Assembly: GCA_002270565.1 (NCBI GenBank)
Contig: NQMI01000046.1
Coordinates: 1-61,584 of the forward strand
From: Stenocarpella maydis
Taxonomy: Eukaryota; Ascomycota; Sordariomycetes; Diaporthales; Diaporthaceae
Direction: 5' to 3'
Length of the DNA: 61,584 nt
Every line of letters starts with the position of its first letter. Position 1 is the first letter of the stretch. The notes below the pieces were generated by a model that did no database searches, was not told where the DNA came from, and saw nothing but the letters and a program-made list of their open reading frames with translations. Of this stretch, positions 44,254 through 55,266 are shown one piece after another. Made by a program: the position numbers and the translations under genes.

Positions 44254-46550
44254 ATGTCTGTCAGAGTCGTCGCAAGGATACGACCTTTGCTGGAGGGCGA
44301 GGCCGAGAAGGACGTCATCGTCCGCGCAGACACCAAGGATGGCAGCAAGAAGCACACCGTTGTCAAAATACCAAACCCCAAGAACGAGTCCGAGGATTTC
44401 ACCTTCTCCTTCGGCGGTGTCTACGACCAGTCGGCCACGCAGGAGGCCTTGTTTACCGCCGAAGGCACGTCGAGATTCGTCCCATGCGGCCCGCCATCGC
44501 AACCACTGACAGATGCTCTCCTACAGTCTCCCCCCACATGAAAGCCCTGTTCCAAGGCCTCGATGTCACCATCTTCGCGTACGGGGTCACAGGCACCGGT
44601 AAAACCCATACGATGCGAGGAGGACTGAAGCTGGCAGACAGGGGCCTCATCCCCCGGCTTCTCAGCAATGTCTTCCGTCGAGGAAAGAAGGCTGCCAAAG
44701 ACTCGGATGGTGCCACCACGGTCGACATCAAAATTTCATACTACGAGATCTACAACGACAAGGTCTTCGATCTCCTCCACCCTCCGGAGACGCGCACGCC
44801 TTCTGGGCTGCCCCTGCGGGAGGCCAATGGCAAGACGATCGTGGTAGGGCTCTCGGAACAGCCGTGTGAGGATCTGAAAGACTTTGAAAAGCTCTACATT
44901 GAGGCGAACAACAACCGTATCACGGCAGCTACGAAGCTCAATGCCCACAGCAGTCGAAGCCACGCGATACTGCGCGTCAAGGTCTCTCAGACAACGGGCG
45001 ACCAGTGTCTCGAGAGCACCGTGTCCATGATTGACCTGGCAGGGTCAGAAGATAATCGCCGGACTGAAAATAACCGCGAACGCCTCGTCGAGTCTGCCGC
45101 GATCAACAAATCCCTCTTCGTACTGTCACAGTGCGTCGAAGCCATCTCCCGTGGCGACAAACGCATTCCATACCGTGAGTCAAAGATGACCAGGATCCTG
45201 TCTCTCGGACAGAACAACGGTATCACGGTCATGATCTTGAACCTGGCGCCGATCCGGAGTTATCACCTGGACACCCTGAGCAGCCTGAATGTCAGCTCGC
45301 GTGCCAAGAGGATTGAGGTCCGGGAGATCGAGAATGAAATCGTCTTCAAGCAGGCGCCACGGTCTATGACCTTGAGCGGGACAGCTATTCAGCGACAACC
45401 GTTGAGACCGTTGACGAATTCGCACAACGTCCACGCGGGCGCAGTGGCGAAGGAAAAGGCAGACAAGGCGAAGGGGGTGGAGAAGCCTGTGAAGGCGTTC
45501 AGTGTCTTTGTGGATGGCAAATCTACAGCTGCTCGTCCTGTTACAGCGACAATGTCTTCTGAGCCGAGGCATGCACTTTCCAGCAAACGCAAATCTGACC
45601 CCGTTGATGCACCTACCAGGCCGCCAAAAATGGTCCGCTCATCTGCCCTAGCACGGCATCAACCAACGTCATCTTCGCAGACCATGACCATGTCGGCCGC
45701 ACAAATTGAGGAGATGGTAGAGCGGAAAGTGCAGGAGATACTGGCTGCAAAGGTCGCAGCGGAGTCTCGGCAGCAGGAGGAACATGCCGTTCCTGTTATC
45801 CAACCACCTTCAGCTGACATCAGCGAGGCCGTGCAAAGAAGACTGGACGCTCTCGAGCGGCGCATCGAAGATACCCAAGGGGATACAGTCGGCGGAAAAT
45901 CCGAGGGCATGCGTCTTCTACTCCAAGCGAGGAAGCTCAAAGAGCAGGGTGACGATGAGGGTACACTGAGATGCTACGAATCGGCGCTGCGTTACTTCCC
46001 ACGGCAGCCGAAGCTACTGGGCAAGATCGAGAAGCTCAAGGCAAAGATTGCTGCAAAGAGCGGAAACGTTGAGGGAGACGAGCATAGCCAGGACAAACAA
46101 AAGTCTAAGAGCCGGAAGAGGGCTGTAAAGCCCCGGTCTGAAGAAGAGAATGAGGGCGATAATTCGGCGGGCGATGCCGGGGCTGATGCTGATGAAAGCT
46201 ATGTTGACAGTGCGCCTACCCGCTCCCAGCACAGCTCCAAGGCCAAGGCTTCATCTGCTCACGAGCCAAACCTCCTTGCCAGCCTCCCAGCCGACGACCC
46301 TCGCACGCAGAAGCTCCTTGAAATCGTGAACTCGCGCGATGTGAACTTGATCAAGGGTCTTCGGGGCTTTGGCACGAAGAAGGCTCAGAGCCTGGTCACG
46401 CGCCTAAATGGCATTGACTACGGTGGCACCCCTGCCGACCAGTTCAGAGTCGATTCACTGATGCAGCTGAGCGGTGTCTTCGGCATGGGCGAGAAGACCG
46501 TGGAGAAGGCCTGGGAGGGTCTTACTGGTGTGAGCCAGGGTGTGTGCTAA
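44254..46550 (+). CDS. kinesin-10 family motor (Kid/KIF22-like) with C-terminal helix-hairpin-helix
   Basis: Exon 1 44254-44464 and exon 2 44527-46550 give 744 residues. The motor has MSVRVVARIRPLLEGE at the N-terminus, P-loop GVTGTGKT (residues 90-97), switch I NAHSSRSH (from 209) and switch II DLAGSE (from 240). The tail has a helical segment (about 500-560) and a C-terminal helix-hairpin-helix pair (LIKGLRGFGTKKAQSL, then LMQLSGVFGMGEKTVEKAW). This motor-plus-HhH layout is that of KIF22/Kid, a chromosome-arm-binding motor that pushes chromosomes to the spindle midzone. The exon junction requires a GC donor (GAAG|GCACGT) with a normal AG acceptor; no GT donor keeps the frame. With it, the join gives TAEVSPHMKALFQGLDVTIF, as in other kinesins. 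Confidence 0.9.
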
Positions 46551-47733
46551 GTGGGCATCTGGCGCAAGGTAAAAGAGGCTCGTCTGTTTGAATATCGCTG
46601 CTGCCTTGAAGGCATGCGCGGCAGAGCGGTACCGCCGTGGTTATTCTGTATGACAGGTGGGTATTAGTCTATTGTTTTTGCCTATCCTGCATGGCGAGGC
46701 GTTACGAGAAGGTGTTACGCGGCCAGCATTGCTGGTTATTCCAAGTACCGTCGAAGAACTTATAGAGCTCTATTGTATTTTCGTGCCCCGGTGCGTCGGT
46801 CTCGATGTGCATACTTGCTAGACATTAATCTGACAACTTAACAACAGTACTTAAACTTGCGTATCCTAGAATCCCCGGCAGGGTGCATCAGGTTTGTCAA
46901 CTGCTCTCTGTCATTTCCGCTCGGCAGTAATACCAGAGACACGTCCTTCAACTTGTACTCGAAAACTCGCGCCCATCTGATAGCAACTCGGTTAACCGAG
47001 GCTTTCGGCTATTTGCTCTAATACACACCGGACACTGGCGTATGGGCGGTCGCAGTGCTAATTGAGCTTTCTGCACGGCCATTCTCACCAACCACCCAGG
47101 TGCCATCGCCGAACCAGAATAGTGACCGCATGGAATATACTCACACACAAGTGGCACTTCCATCAGCTACAAAACTATCTTGAGATCTCACCAAAGCCAG
47201 CGCCGTTATCAGTATTCTACTTGCTTCTTCTTCTACTTCCTTCTTTTACCCCCCCCCTTCCCACCCCTTTTGCCACCCAAGCAACGTTCAACACCGTTTG
47301 CACCATGATACCTCACTCCAATGAGTACTGGGCACCACTCAAATGCGCCGTCGAATGTATCCCACACAATCTAGCCCCAGCGACATGGACGCGAGCACCT
47401 GCCCGGCCGCATCGCGCGAGTGCTACGAGAGACGGACCGGATATGGCCTCACTCCTGGCTAGGCCAAATGTGCGTACTAAGATAATTAGCTCCCAACCAA
47501 CATCAGGCTGCCACAGGGTTTCTTAATGATATATCAATATTTGAACAATGTCATACTTATTGAATGGCTTTTCGAAGAAGCGGCTTCCTCCTCGTCTCAT
47601 CCGTAGCTGGTTTCTCCCACTACCTTTTGGTGCCGGGTCAAATTCTGTCACTGATCTGCTTCAGCGAACAAAACGTTACTGATCATCACGCAGCGTCTCA
47701 CCGCCAAAGGGAAGGGGGGAATCCAACAACGCC
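46551..47733. other. intergenic 1.2 kb
   Basis: No gene recognised. A pyrimidine-rich stretch with poly-C (47222-47260) is probably part of the leader of the downstream permease. Confidence 0.5.
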
Positions 47734-49537
47734 ATGGCTTCCAAATCACGATCCCTTTTCGGAACCAACAGCCGCGCAGCGGCGAGCTCAAGCAATGACA
47801 CCATCCCAGCAGAGCCAGCCGGCGAGCAGGCCCACGAGACCGACAACACAGGCCTCAGGGAGCAGATATCGACGCGCCAGTTCATCTTCATGGCCCTCGG
47901 CGGCTCCATCGGCGCGGGCCTGTTCATAGCCTCATCAAAGGGCCTTCAGCAGGGCGGGCCCGGCGGCCTCTTCTTCGCCTTCGCCCTCGTCGGCCTCGCC
48001 GTCTGGCTGACCATGTGCGCGCTTGGCGAGCTGTCGGCCAGCTTCTCCGTGCAGGGCTCCTTCTACGACTTCTCGGTGCGCTTCATCTCGCCCAGCTGGG
48101 GGTTCGCGATGGGGTGGAACTACAACGTGAACTTCATGCTCATCGTGCCCTTTGAGGTGACCGTTATCATCCTGATCGAGAGGTACTGGGGCGATGCGGT
48201 GCCGAGCGTCGCGCTCGTGCCGGTCTTTATCGTGGGGCTGTTTGCCGTCCATGTGTTTGGTGCCAAGGCGTATGCCGAGGTTGAGCGCGCGCTGGGCATC
48301 GCCAAGTTAGTCGTCTTGGTCATGTTTACGATCACGGGCATGGTTATTGCCGGTGGTGGGACCCGCGAGGCGGACGGGCGTGGCTTCGAGAACTGGCAAA
48401 AGTAAGTTAATTCCTGCGTGTGTCTGCAGGGTGGAACCGCCTCTGGGGATTATCCGCACACGGACCGAGCTGACCACCTTATTCTAGCGGACAAGCTTTC
48501 CTCAACGGCGGAGCTGGGTTTATATCTGTCTTTGCTGCTGCGGGACTGGCTTATGGTGGCACGGAAATGCTCGGACTCACCGCGGCGGAGTGCAAGCAGC
48601 CTCGAAGGGTTATGCCTCTGGCATCGATACTTGTTGCCGGCCGTCTGATTATATGCTACCTCATCCCGCTGTTTGTGGTAGGGCTCGTCTTGAAGCCCTC
48701 GACGTTTAGCGAGCCGGAGTTCGCTAAGCTGCACGCAGTCTCGCCGTTTGTCGCTGCAGTCCAGGAGGCAGGCATCAAAGTCCTCCCGCATGTTATTAAT
48801 GCCTTCCTTATCGCCGCAGTCTTCAGCATGGGCAGCTCTGCCTTCTTCGCTTCCTCGCGGAGCTTGCTGGCGATTTGCAAGCAGGGCATGGGACCCAAGA
48901 TCTTCGCGAAGACGACCAAGGGCGGCCTGCCGAGGAACTCGATTATTGCCGTTTTAGTCGTGTCGCAGCTGGCTTGGATCACGGCTGCCCCTGACGGGGC
49001 TTATATATTCGAGTGGCTCCTCGCATTAGCCTCGACGAGCAATTTCTTCACAGTAAGTGCGATCACCATACAAGACACTGTTTTCAAATAGGAAAACTGG
49101 AGCAGTGACTGAATGGCTATTCACAGTGGTTGAGCATCTGTGTCTGTCACATACGCCTTCATCGCGCCATGAAGAGACAGGGCCGTAGCACCAATGAGCT
49201 CGAGTGGAAATCCCCTACCGGCATCTGGGGCAGCTACCTAGCCGCTTTCATCATTGTGTGTTGCATGGTATGTCTTGTTGTCAGCTCCGTCCTGCCGCCT
49301 GTCATGCCGAGTTCGCGGTCTCCTGTTGAAACCACAATGCACAACATCACAGGGTTCATTGTGGTGTTTATATGCTGGGCTGGGCATTTGCTGATCGCAG
49401 CACCAAGGAGCAATGTCTCTTGGAGGGAGAAATTTCTGATTTCACTTGACCAGCTTACGCTGCCGGAGCTGGACGCTCGAGTACTACAGCCTGGGACTGT
49501 TGTTGAGAAGCGCAGCAACGACGTTTCGCAGCCTTGA
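47734..49537 (+). CDS. amino-acid permease (APC superfamily, YAT-type)
   Basis: Three exons, 47734-48401, 48488-49052 and 49127-49537, join in phases 2 and 0 to 547 residues. TM1 is preceded by the conserved REQISTRQFIFMALGGSIGA and followed by GLFIASSKGLQQGGPGGL, the classic fungal YAT signature. About 12 membrane segments follow, with GGTEMLGLTAAECKQPRR after TM6 and ASSRSLLAICKQGMGPK in the loop after TM8, both typical. It should import amino acids with protons across the plasma membrane. Which amino acids is not clear; the TM1 motif is of the general (Gap1-like) type. The hydrophilic ends look intact. Confidence 0.93.
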
Positions 49538-51404
49538 TGTGAAAAATGACTTTTTTACAAGTATAATCGTACATAATAAAGAGAACGGATATTCGCACCG
49601 AGGAAATCGGCTGGTACACCGATACATTATTTACTTAATCGCTACAGCCAATCAGAGCGCCCCATTCAACCACACTCAACCACATACACCACCCCAACCA
49701 GGTGCTTTTAGTGCCTTTACCTGCAGACCTGCTAAACCCCCTTCACCCACCAAATAATACTCCCTCACCAACTACCTATAACTAGCGATATAAACCAAAT
49801 TCCTCTTGCAATTAATTATTCTGCTATTAGAAATATATCTTTATCAGTCAGAATTAAGTTTTCTAGTGTTATAGTGATATTACTTATCCCTAATTATACT
49901 TACCTTAAGGCGCAGTAGTAGGCAGATTATTATACCTGGAATACTAATATTACTGCTGCAAATGATTGCTAATTAGTACTTTCTAATCCTCCTGCCTTCC
50001 TAAAACTTTTCCATAATAAATATAATACTTTTACAGACCTTAAGGCAGAATTAGATATTACTATAAAGTCTGCTAGATTCTTAACTATAATCTGAAGGTT
50101 AGGGCTAACTTGGGTAGTATTAACGTGCAGCCGTGGCAGTTAGCAACCCTTAACCGCTACATTAAATAACGCCATAATGATTAAAGCAGGTTATAAGTAG
50201 CAAGCGCTGAAAACGGGCTAAGAGGGAGAGCGAGAGGACAAAACCTCCACACACACAAAAAGGCACACGTTCTGCCAGAGCCCTGATCAAGCAACCACCT
50301 CGAGAGGAGCGTGGAAGGCAAGAAGAGGAGCCCCTAATGCGATAAGAGAGTTATAAGGGGAATAAAGGGTGCTAAAAAGGAGAGGCAGAAGAAGAGGGTA
50401 TAAGAAATGATTTTATAATATATACATATATATCAAATAAATATAAATTTATAGGCTATAAAAGGATTAATTCTTTAGGACTAGAAATTTCTTAAAAGTA
50501 ATATAAGAGGGCCCCGTTTTATAGCCTTAGGGGAGATACTAAGGCTAGTTTTCCTCTAGATTCTGAAATATACCAGTCCCCTTAGACCCTGGAACATACC
50601 CCTCTCTAGACAATCATAAAGAATAAGCAATACTCCGCCTAAAATAACTAAAATTACTTCTCCTCCTCTAATTAGATAATCTATCTAAATTTAGCTCTAT
50701 TAGACCCTTCATAGCTCCTGATTTCTGGCCCGCTTATTCTTACTCTTATTTTGCTATAGCATGCTTAATCTGCAGTCCTTTTCCTCTTACTGAGCTGCCT
50801 TTTTATAAGCCCAGGATTAATAGCTATTACTAATTATAGGCATGGGAACCCAGTAATTTGCTTCCTTAGTCCCTACTTACTTACTTGCATTCCAGTTGTG
50901 CTCCTAAATTATCATGATTCTCATTATAGCAGGCGATAGGTAATATAGTAGCGGTATAGCTAGGATAGAGAACAGAGATGATAATAAAGACCTTAAGATA
51001 TCTAATTGCTTAGGGGTTATCCCACTTATATTTATATTTCCTTTTAGAGATATATTTCTAATACTTTCTTTTAAAATCTATTATAAGAGAAGTTTAATAG
51101 GGTTACCCTATAGAGTTCTAGCCGTATTCCAATTAGGCATTTATAGAGTAGTTCTCACTTTATTTAGCATCCTAAGACTATATTCTCTATATATTTATGC
51201 CCTATCTACCTAAGGTAGAGGCTCAAGTATCTTAAATGGATCTTTATAAAAACCAAGCCTAAATATTATAATTAGATCTTTTATAACCGCTTTAGGTATC
51301 TTAAATATTAGGATAGGAGGTTGGTTCTTTAGGCTATTAAAGGGCATAGTAGTTTTACTTAACTTAGAAGTCTAGATATTAGTAAGCCTTAAAAGATCAG
51401 CCTN
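49538..51404. other. AT-rich repeat block, left part
   Basis: From about 49780 the sequence is AT-rich, full of stop codons and TA-rich words, as in RIP-mutated repeats. A less affected patch at 50140-50340 keeps CA/AG-rich words. No intact frame is seen. A single ambiguous base (n) is at 51404, directly before the inverted-repeat element. Confidence 0.65.
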
Positions 51405-51552
51405 GCACTGGGCGTACTTAGCGAAAATCGCCTGACTCGCAAGTCTAGGGTAACTCCTTGCTAGAAAGTCTAGGGTAACTCCTTACAACGAAGTCTAGGA
51501 TAACTCCTTGCACGGAGTACTAACGCCCTGCTGAGCGGTTCCGTTTAACATG
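51405..51552. repeat. left terminal inverted repeat with three internal subrepeats
   Basis: Contains three tandem ~21-bp subrepeats AAGTCTAGGGTAACTCCTTG (about 51440-51510) and ends near CCGTTTAACA. Inverted counterpart at 53212-53359. Confidence 0.85.
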
Positions 51553-51713
51553 TATAATGATTTATAGTTGACTTTAGAATGCTAAACTTCTAGATATAGA
51601 ACTAAGTAATTCTATTTAATATAATGAATTAGGAAGGTATAAATAATAATAGGAATAAGCAAAAATAACTTATAGGATACTTTTAAGGATAAAAGAAATA
51701 AAAGGGGAGATAG

Positions 51714-52218
51714 TGTTATAAACTAACATGCATTAGTAGCTAACTACCATAGAAAATAACCTTATAGTTCGGGAAATAACTTATAAGAAGGTTGCTCCTC
51801 CTGATCTAATTAGTAATACTACTATATTAAAGTTAGAGTTGAAGGAAGCCCCAACCTAGCTTTAGTTAATCAGGATGAAGCTAATGAATCTAGAAAGGCG
51901 GCTTTAGTTAATTAGGATAAAGCTAATAAATCCAGAAAGGCAGCTTTAATCAATTAGAATGAAGCTAATAAAGCTATTATTATTTATAAATGAAGAGTCG
52001 GAATATATAAGGATATAGTTATTACTATAGTAGATAGCTTTTATAGAACAGACTCTTCAGTTGTTAATTTAAGTATTCAATCCTAGTATTGGATAGCCTT
52101 ATAGCTAGTAATCATTGTTAGTTAATAATATTGCTCAATAACCGCCTAATAGCATATTCCGAACATAAACCCTTGGTCTTTCAGGTCTAACATATTCGGA
52201 AACCCTCTGATCATTACA
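51714..52218. repeat. degenerate solo-LTR-like repeat A
   Basis: Begins TGTTATAAAC directly after a purine tract (AAAAGGGGAGATAG at 51699-51713), like an LTR retroelement's polypurine tract, and ends GATCATTACA, giving TG...CA boundaries. A related copy with the same upstream sequence (AATGAATTAGGAAGGTATAAA) starts at about 52372. Stop codons and A/T changes fit RIP decay. Confidence 0.5.
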
Positions 52219-52371
52219 CTTATACTCAGTAATAGAGAAAGACTTTACGAGGCAAGACTTAGTAACCCTAGCTAATATAATGAATTAGGAAGGTATAAAT
52301 AAAAATATAGATAAACCTAGAAGTACTTATAGAAACACTTTTAAGGACAAAAGAAGTAAGGAGGGAGATAG

Positions 52372-52813
52372 TATTATAAACCATCTGATATTAGCGGCTA
52401 ACTACTATAAAAAGCACCCCTAACCTTAGCGGGGTAATCCCCAAGCCAGCTAAACACCTGACCTAATTAGTAATGCCACCTTATTAGGGTTAGGGTTAGG
52501 GACCCACTAGAATCGATGGGATCTATATTAACTTCATCAAGCAATACCTAATTGATAGACTTACCATTAATCCTATTAAGCTACTAAAGAGTTAGAATAT
52601 ATATATAAATATAGTTATCACTATAGTAGATAGCTTTTATAGGACAGACTCTTTAGTTGTTAATCTAAGTATTTAATCCTAGTATTGGATAGCCTTATAG
52701 CTAGTAATTATTATTAATCAATAATATTACTTAATAACCGCCTAATAATGTATTCCGAATATAACCCTTGATCTTTCAGGTTTAACGAACTCGGAAACCC
52801 TTTGATTATTACA
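52372..52813. repeat. degenerate LTR-like repeat B
   Basis: Begins TATTATAAAC after GGAGGGAGATAG, matching copy A's start except G to A at the second base, and ends GATTATTACA. Its GATAGCTTTTATAGGACAGA block matches copy A; a third partial copy of that block follows at about 52814, and another GATCATTACA end is near 53025. Includes TTAGGGTTAGGGTTAGGG at about 52484. Confidence 0.5.
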
Positions 52814-53211
52814 GATAGCTCTTATAGAACAGACTCTTTAATCAATAATCTAAGTATTTAGTTCTACTAACTAGATAGCCTTACAGCTTCTAATTATACC
52901 CTCTTTATGAATAGTGTCTTTATATACTGCAACTTAGTCACGTGCCGCCTCTATACCGCTCTGCTAACATAAACCCTACAGGTTACCTACTGAATCCCAT
53001 AAAGGTTTAGTGTGATCATTACATCCCTCTTATATAGAAGGTAGTGCTGACTTAACCTTAATTAATATATTAAGGATAGCTGCTCTATCACTATATCCCT
53101 TCTAGTGATATAAAGCCTAAAAGATCTATTATTTTATGATAATAAAAGAAAAAAAAAGAAAGAAAAATAAAGAATTTAATACAAGTAAGGATTAAACCTT
53201 AAGCCTAAAGA

Positions 53212-53359
53212 TAGTGTTAAACGGAACCGCTCAGTAGGGCGTTGGCACTTCATGCAAGGAGTTACCCTAGACTTCTTGCAAGGAGTTACCCTAGACTTTT
53301 TAGCAAGGAGTTACCCTAGACTTACGAGTCAGGCGATTTTCGCTAAGTACGCCCAGTGC
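53212..53359. repeat. right terminal inverted repeat
   Basis: Inverted copy of 51405-51552, including three CAAGGAGTTACCCTAGACTT subrepeats. Confidence 0.85.
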
Positions 53360-55266
53360 GTGCGTGACGCAAGATGAGTTTAGTAGCCGTGAGTCAATTA
53401 TTTTGGCCTGCATTTGTACCTTAATTCAGACCTCTACATTACCCTTATTTCTTACCCAAAAAGTATATAACTTAGTGTATTAGATAGCTTGATTTCTAAA
53501 GTTCATATGTACTTAATTTGGGCATTGCTAGGGCTATGGTTGGCTGGTTGCTTGGAACCAAAGATGGTGTGTTAAAAGGGCGAATTTTCCAGCATTTGCA
53601 AATTTGCACCAGAGCCTACCGCAGCGTGCCCAGGGGTGAGACGACGTCGGAGGGTATATAAGGAGGGCTTACAGAAGCCCAACTTAATTCAATACAAAGT
53701 TGTCCAGACCATTATCAATCGTCCCAATTCGCCTCAGAGCACCATACTGCGACCCTGCCGAAACACACACACGCTGAACTGAATGCTATTCTATAGCACA
53801 AATTCATCAGAGATAGTAAAAGCAATTTACCCTTACTTATTTACTTTACTTACTTACTTTAATAAATCGCCTTTAACCTAAATAAACTACCTTATACTTA
53901 AAGTTAAAGAAGTAAGAATTAACTAATTCAAAGGCTTAAAACTTAAACTTCTTATTCAGTATTAGTATTTTATATATAAATATATAGAATATCTTAATAG
54001 TTTAGTCTTTTATTTTATTTATTTAATCTTTAAATAAAGGTTCTATAGTAGTAAAAATATGTACATTTAATACAGAAAATAGTTTATATTACTCTGGTTT
54101 ATTTACTTTTCTATAAGAGAGATTTTTTTTAATTATTTTCTTTTATTACCTATGGTACATTACTATTCTAAAAGAATGGCATATGTAATGATTGGCCAAG
54201 TTATAGTTATATTTATCAACACTTCGCCATTCATGATTTCTAATTTATAAGTTGTACTTCGTAGGTTTTTGTACTTTCATAATTCTGACGATTGGTATGA
54301 TGCGTGACTGCCCAGTGGGAATTCCCCAGTGCCGGTGCTCAACGCAGCAATTACCACAGCAACCCAAGCAGGTACTTAGTACATATCAATAAAGAGGGCC
54401 AAGAGCAGACCCCAAAACCGATATTTAAAGCCCCAGAAATGTAGTATTATATGCCAAACGCCTCGAGGTCAGGCATTCCAAAGGTCGCTCGGTCCATTCA
54501 TATTGAGACAGTAGGATATCCCTCACGGCCGTGGAAACATCAGGAATCGGCACCTTGCGAAACCGACCTCGGCAAGGCCGGAGCAACATATGCAATCAAA
54601 TTCCATGACCGCAGATTTCGGGGATCATTTACGACAATTTGTCACTCGATCGTAAAGTGTGCCCAGCCCTGCAGGGAGTAGTGGATGCCTTGTGATCTGC
54701 CCCTCCGACAGCTCAATTAATAAATATCCTTACGAGCGGCCACGGTGCGAACGGGAGATCGGCAAATTTACTTGGGGTTGGCATGTTTTGGTGCCAGCAT
54801 TAAGTGCTGACGTCGCATTGTACAATTCCACTAGCTATAGCTATCTACTAACCCAAGGCGAGAATACCTGCGGGTGCCCTGTCCAGGAAGACGGAAAAAC
54901 TATAACAAGAGAAAGAAATCTAAGATAGGCCGTTTCCGGATTCCTGGCCCGCCTGACAATTCAGCAGGACCATCCCGAACCGGGCGCGGCGGAACGTGAT
55001 GGTCCGCGCCGCAAAAGCAAACCCACAAACATCAGACACTACGCCTTGCCCAAAACTATGCCAAAAAAACAAAAAAAAAAAAAAAAAAACTCAGATATAT
55101 CACAAAGCTGACGATAGTCACATCCGTACGACGTGGGGGGGGGGGGCGCGGAAAAATGGTCCCGGCCTAGTCTGTAAGCAGCCCTACTCCGAGGACTGCC
55201 CGGTTGGGCGACGGCCGCGGACCACGGCCTTCGGACCGACGAGAGACGCCCGGAAAGGGGGCTAGA
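53360..55266. other. AT-rich repeat block, right part, and gene-free flank
   Basis: A less mutated patch at 53560-53800 contains GTATATAAGG (about 53655) and a plausible leader, then AT-rich sequence with TTACTT repeats (53830-53870). From 54300 base composition returns to normal. Two homopolymer runs are near 55070 (poly-A) and 55135 (poly-G). No gene seen. Confidence 0.55.

Larger units (their letters stand above)
51405..53359. mobile_element. 1.95-kb element bounded by ~148-bp terminal inverted repeats
   Basis: The left end starts GCACTGGGCGTACTTAGCGA and the right end finishes TCGCTAAGTACGCCCAGTGC. The match continues inward for about 148 bp with a few differences. Each arm contains three tandem ~21-bp units with the core AAGTCTAGGGTAACTCC and ends inside at CGGTTCCGTTTAACA. 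The interior has no intact transposase and is filled with degenerate LTR-like direct repeats. No clear target duplication is visible, and the left border is blurred by the ambiguous base at 51404. A non-autonomous or decayed DNA transposon, into which retroelement parts inserted, is the best reading. Confidence 0.75.

Noticed and set aside
44118..44526. Upstream part of the long plus-strand frame that runs into the kinesin
   Set aside because: Its residues before VSPHMKAL do not resemble a kinesin. The true N-terminus (MSVRVVARIRP) is in another frame from 44254 and joins by a GC-AG intron.
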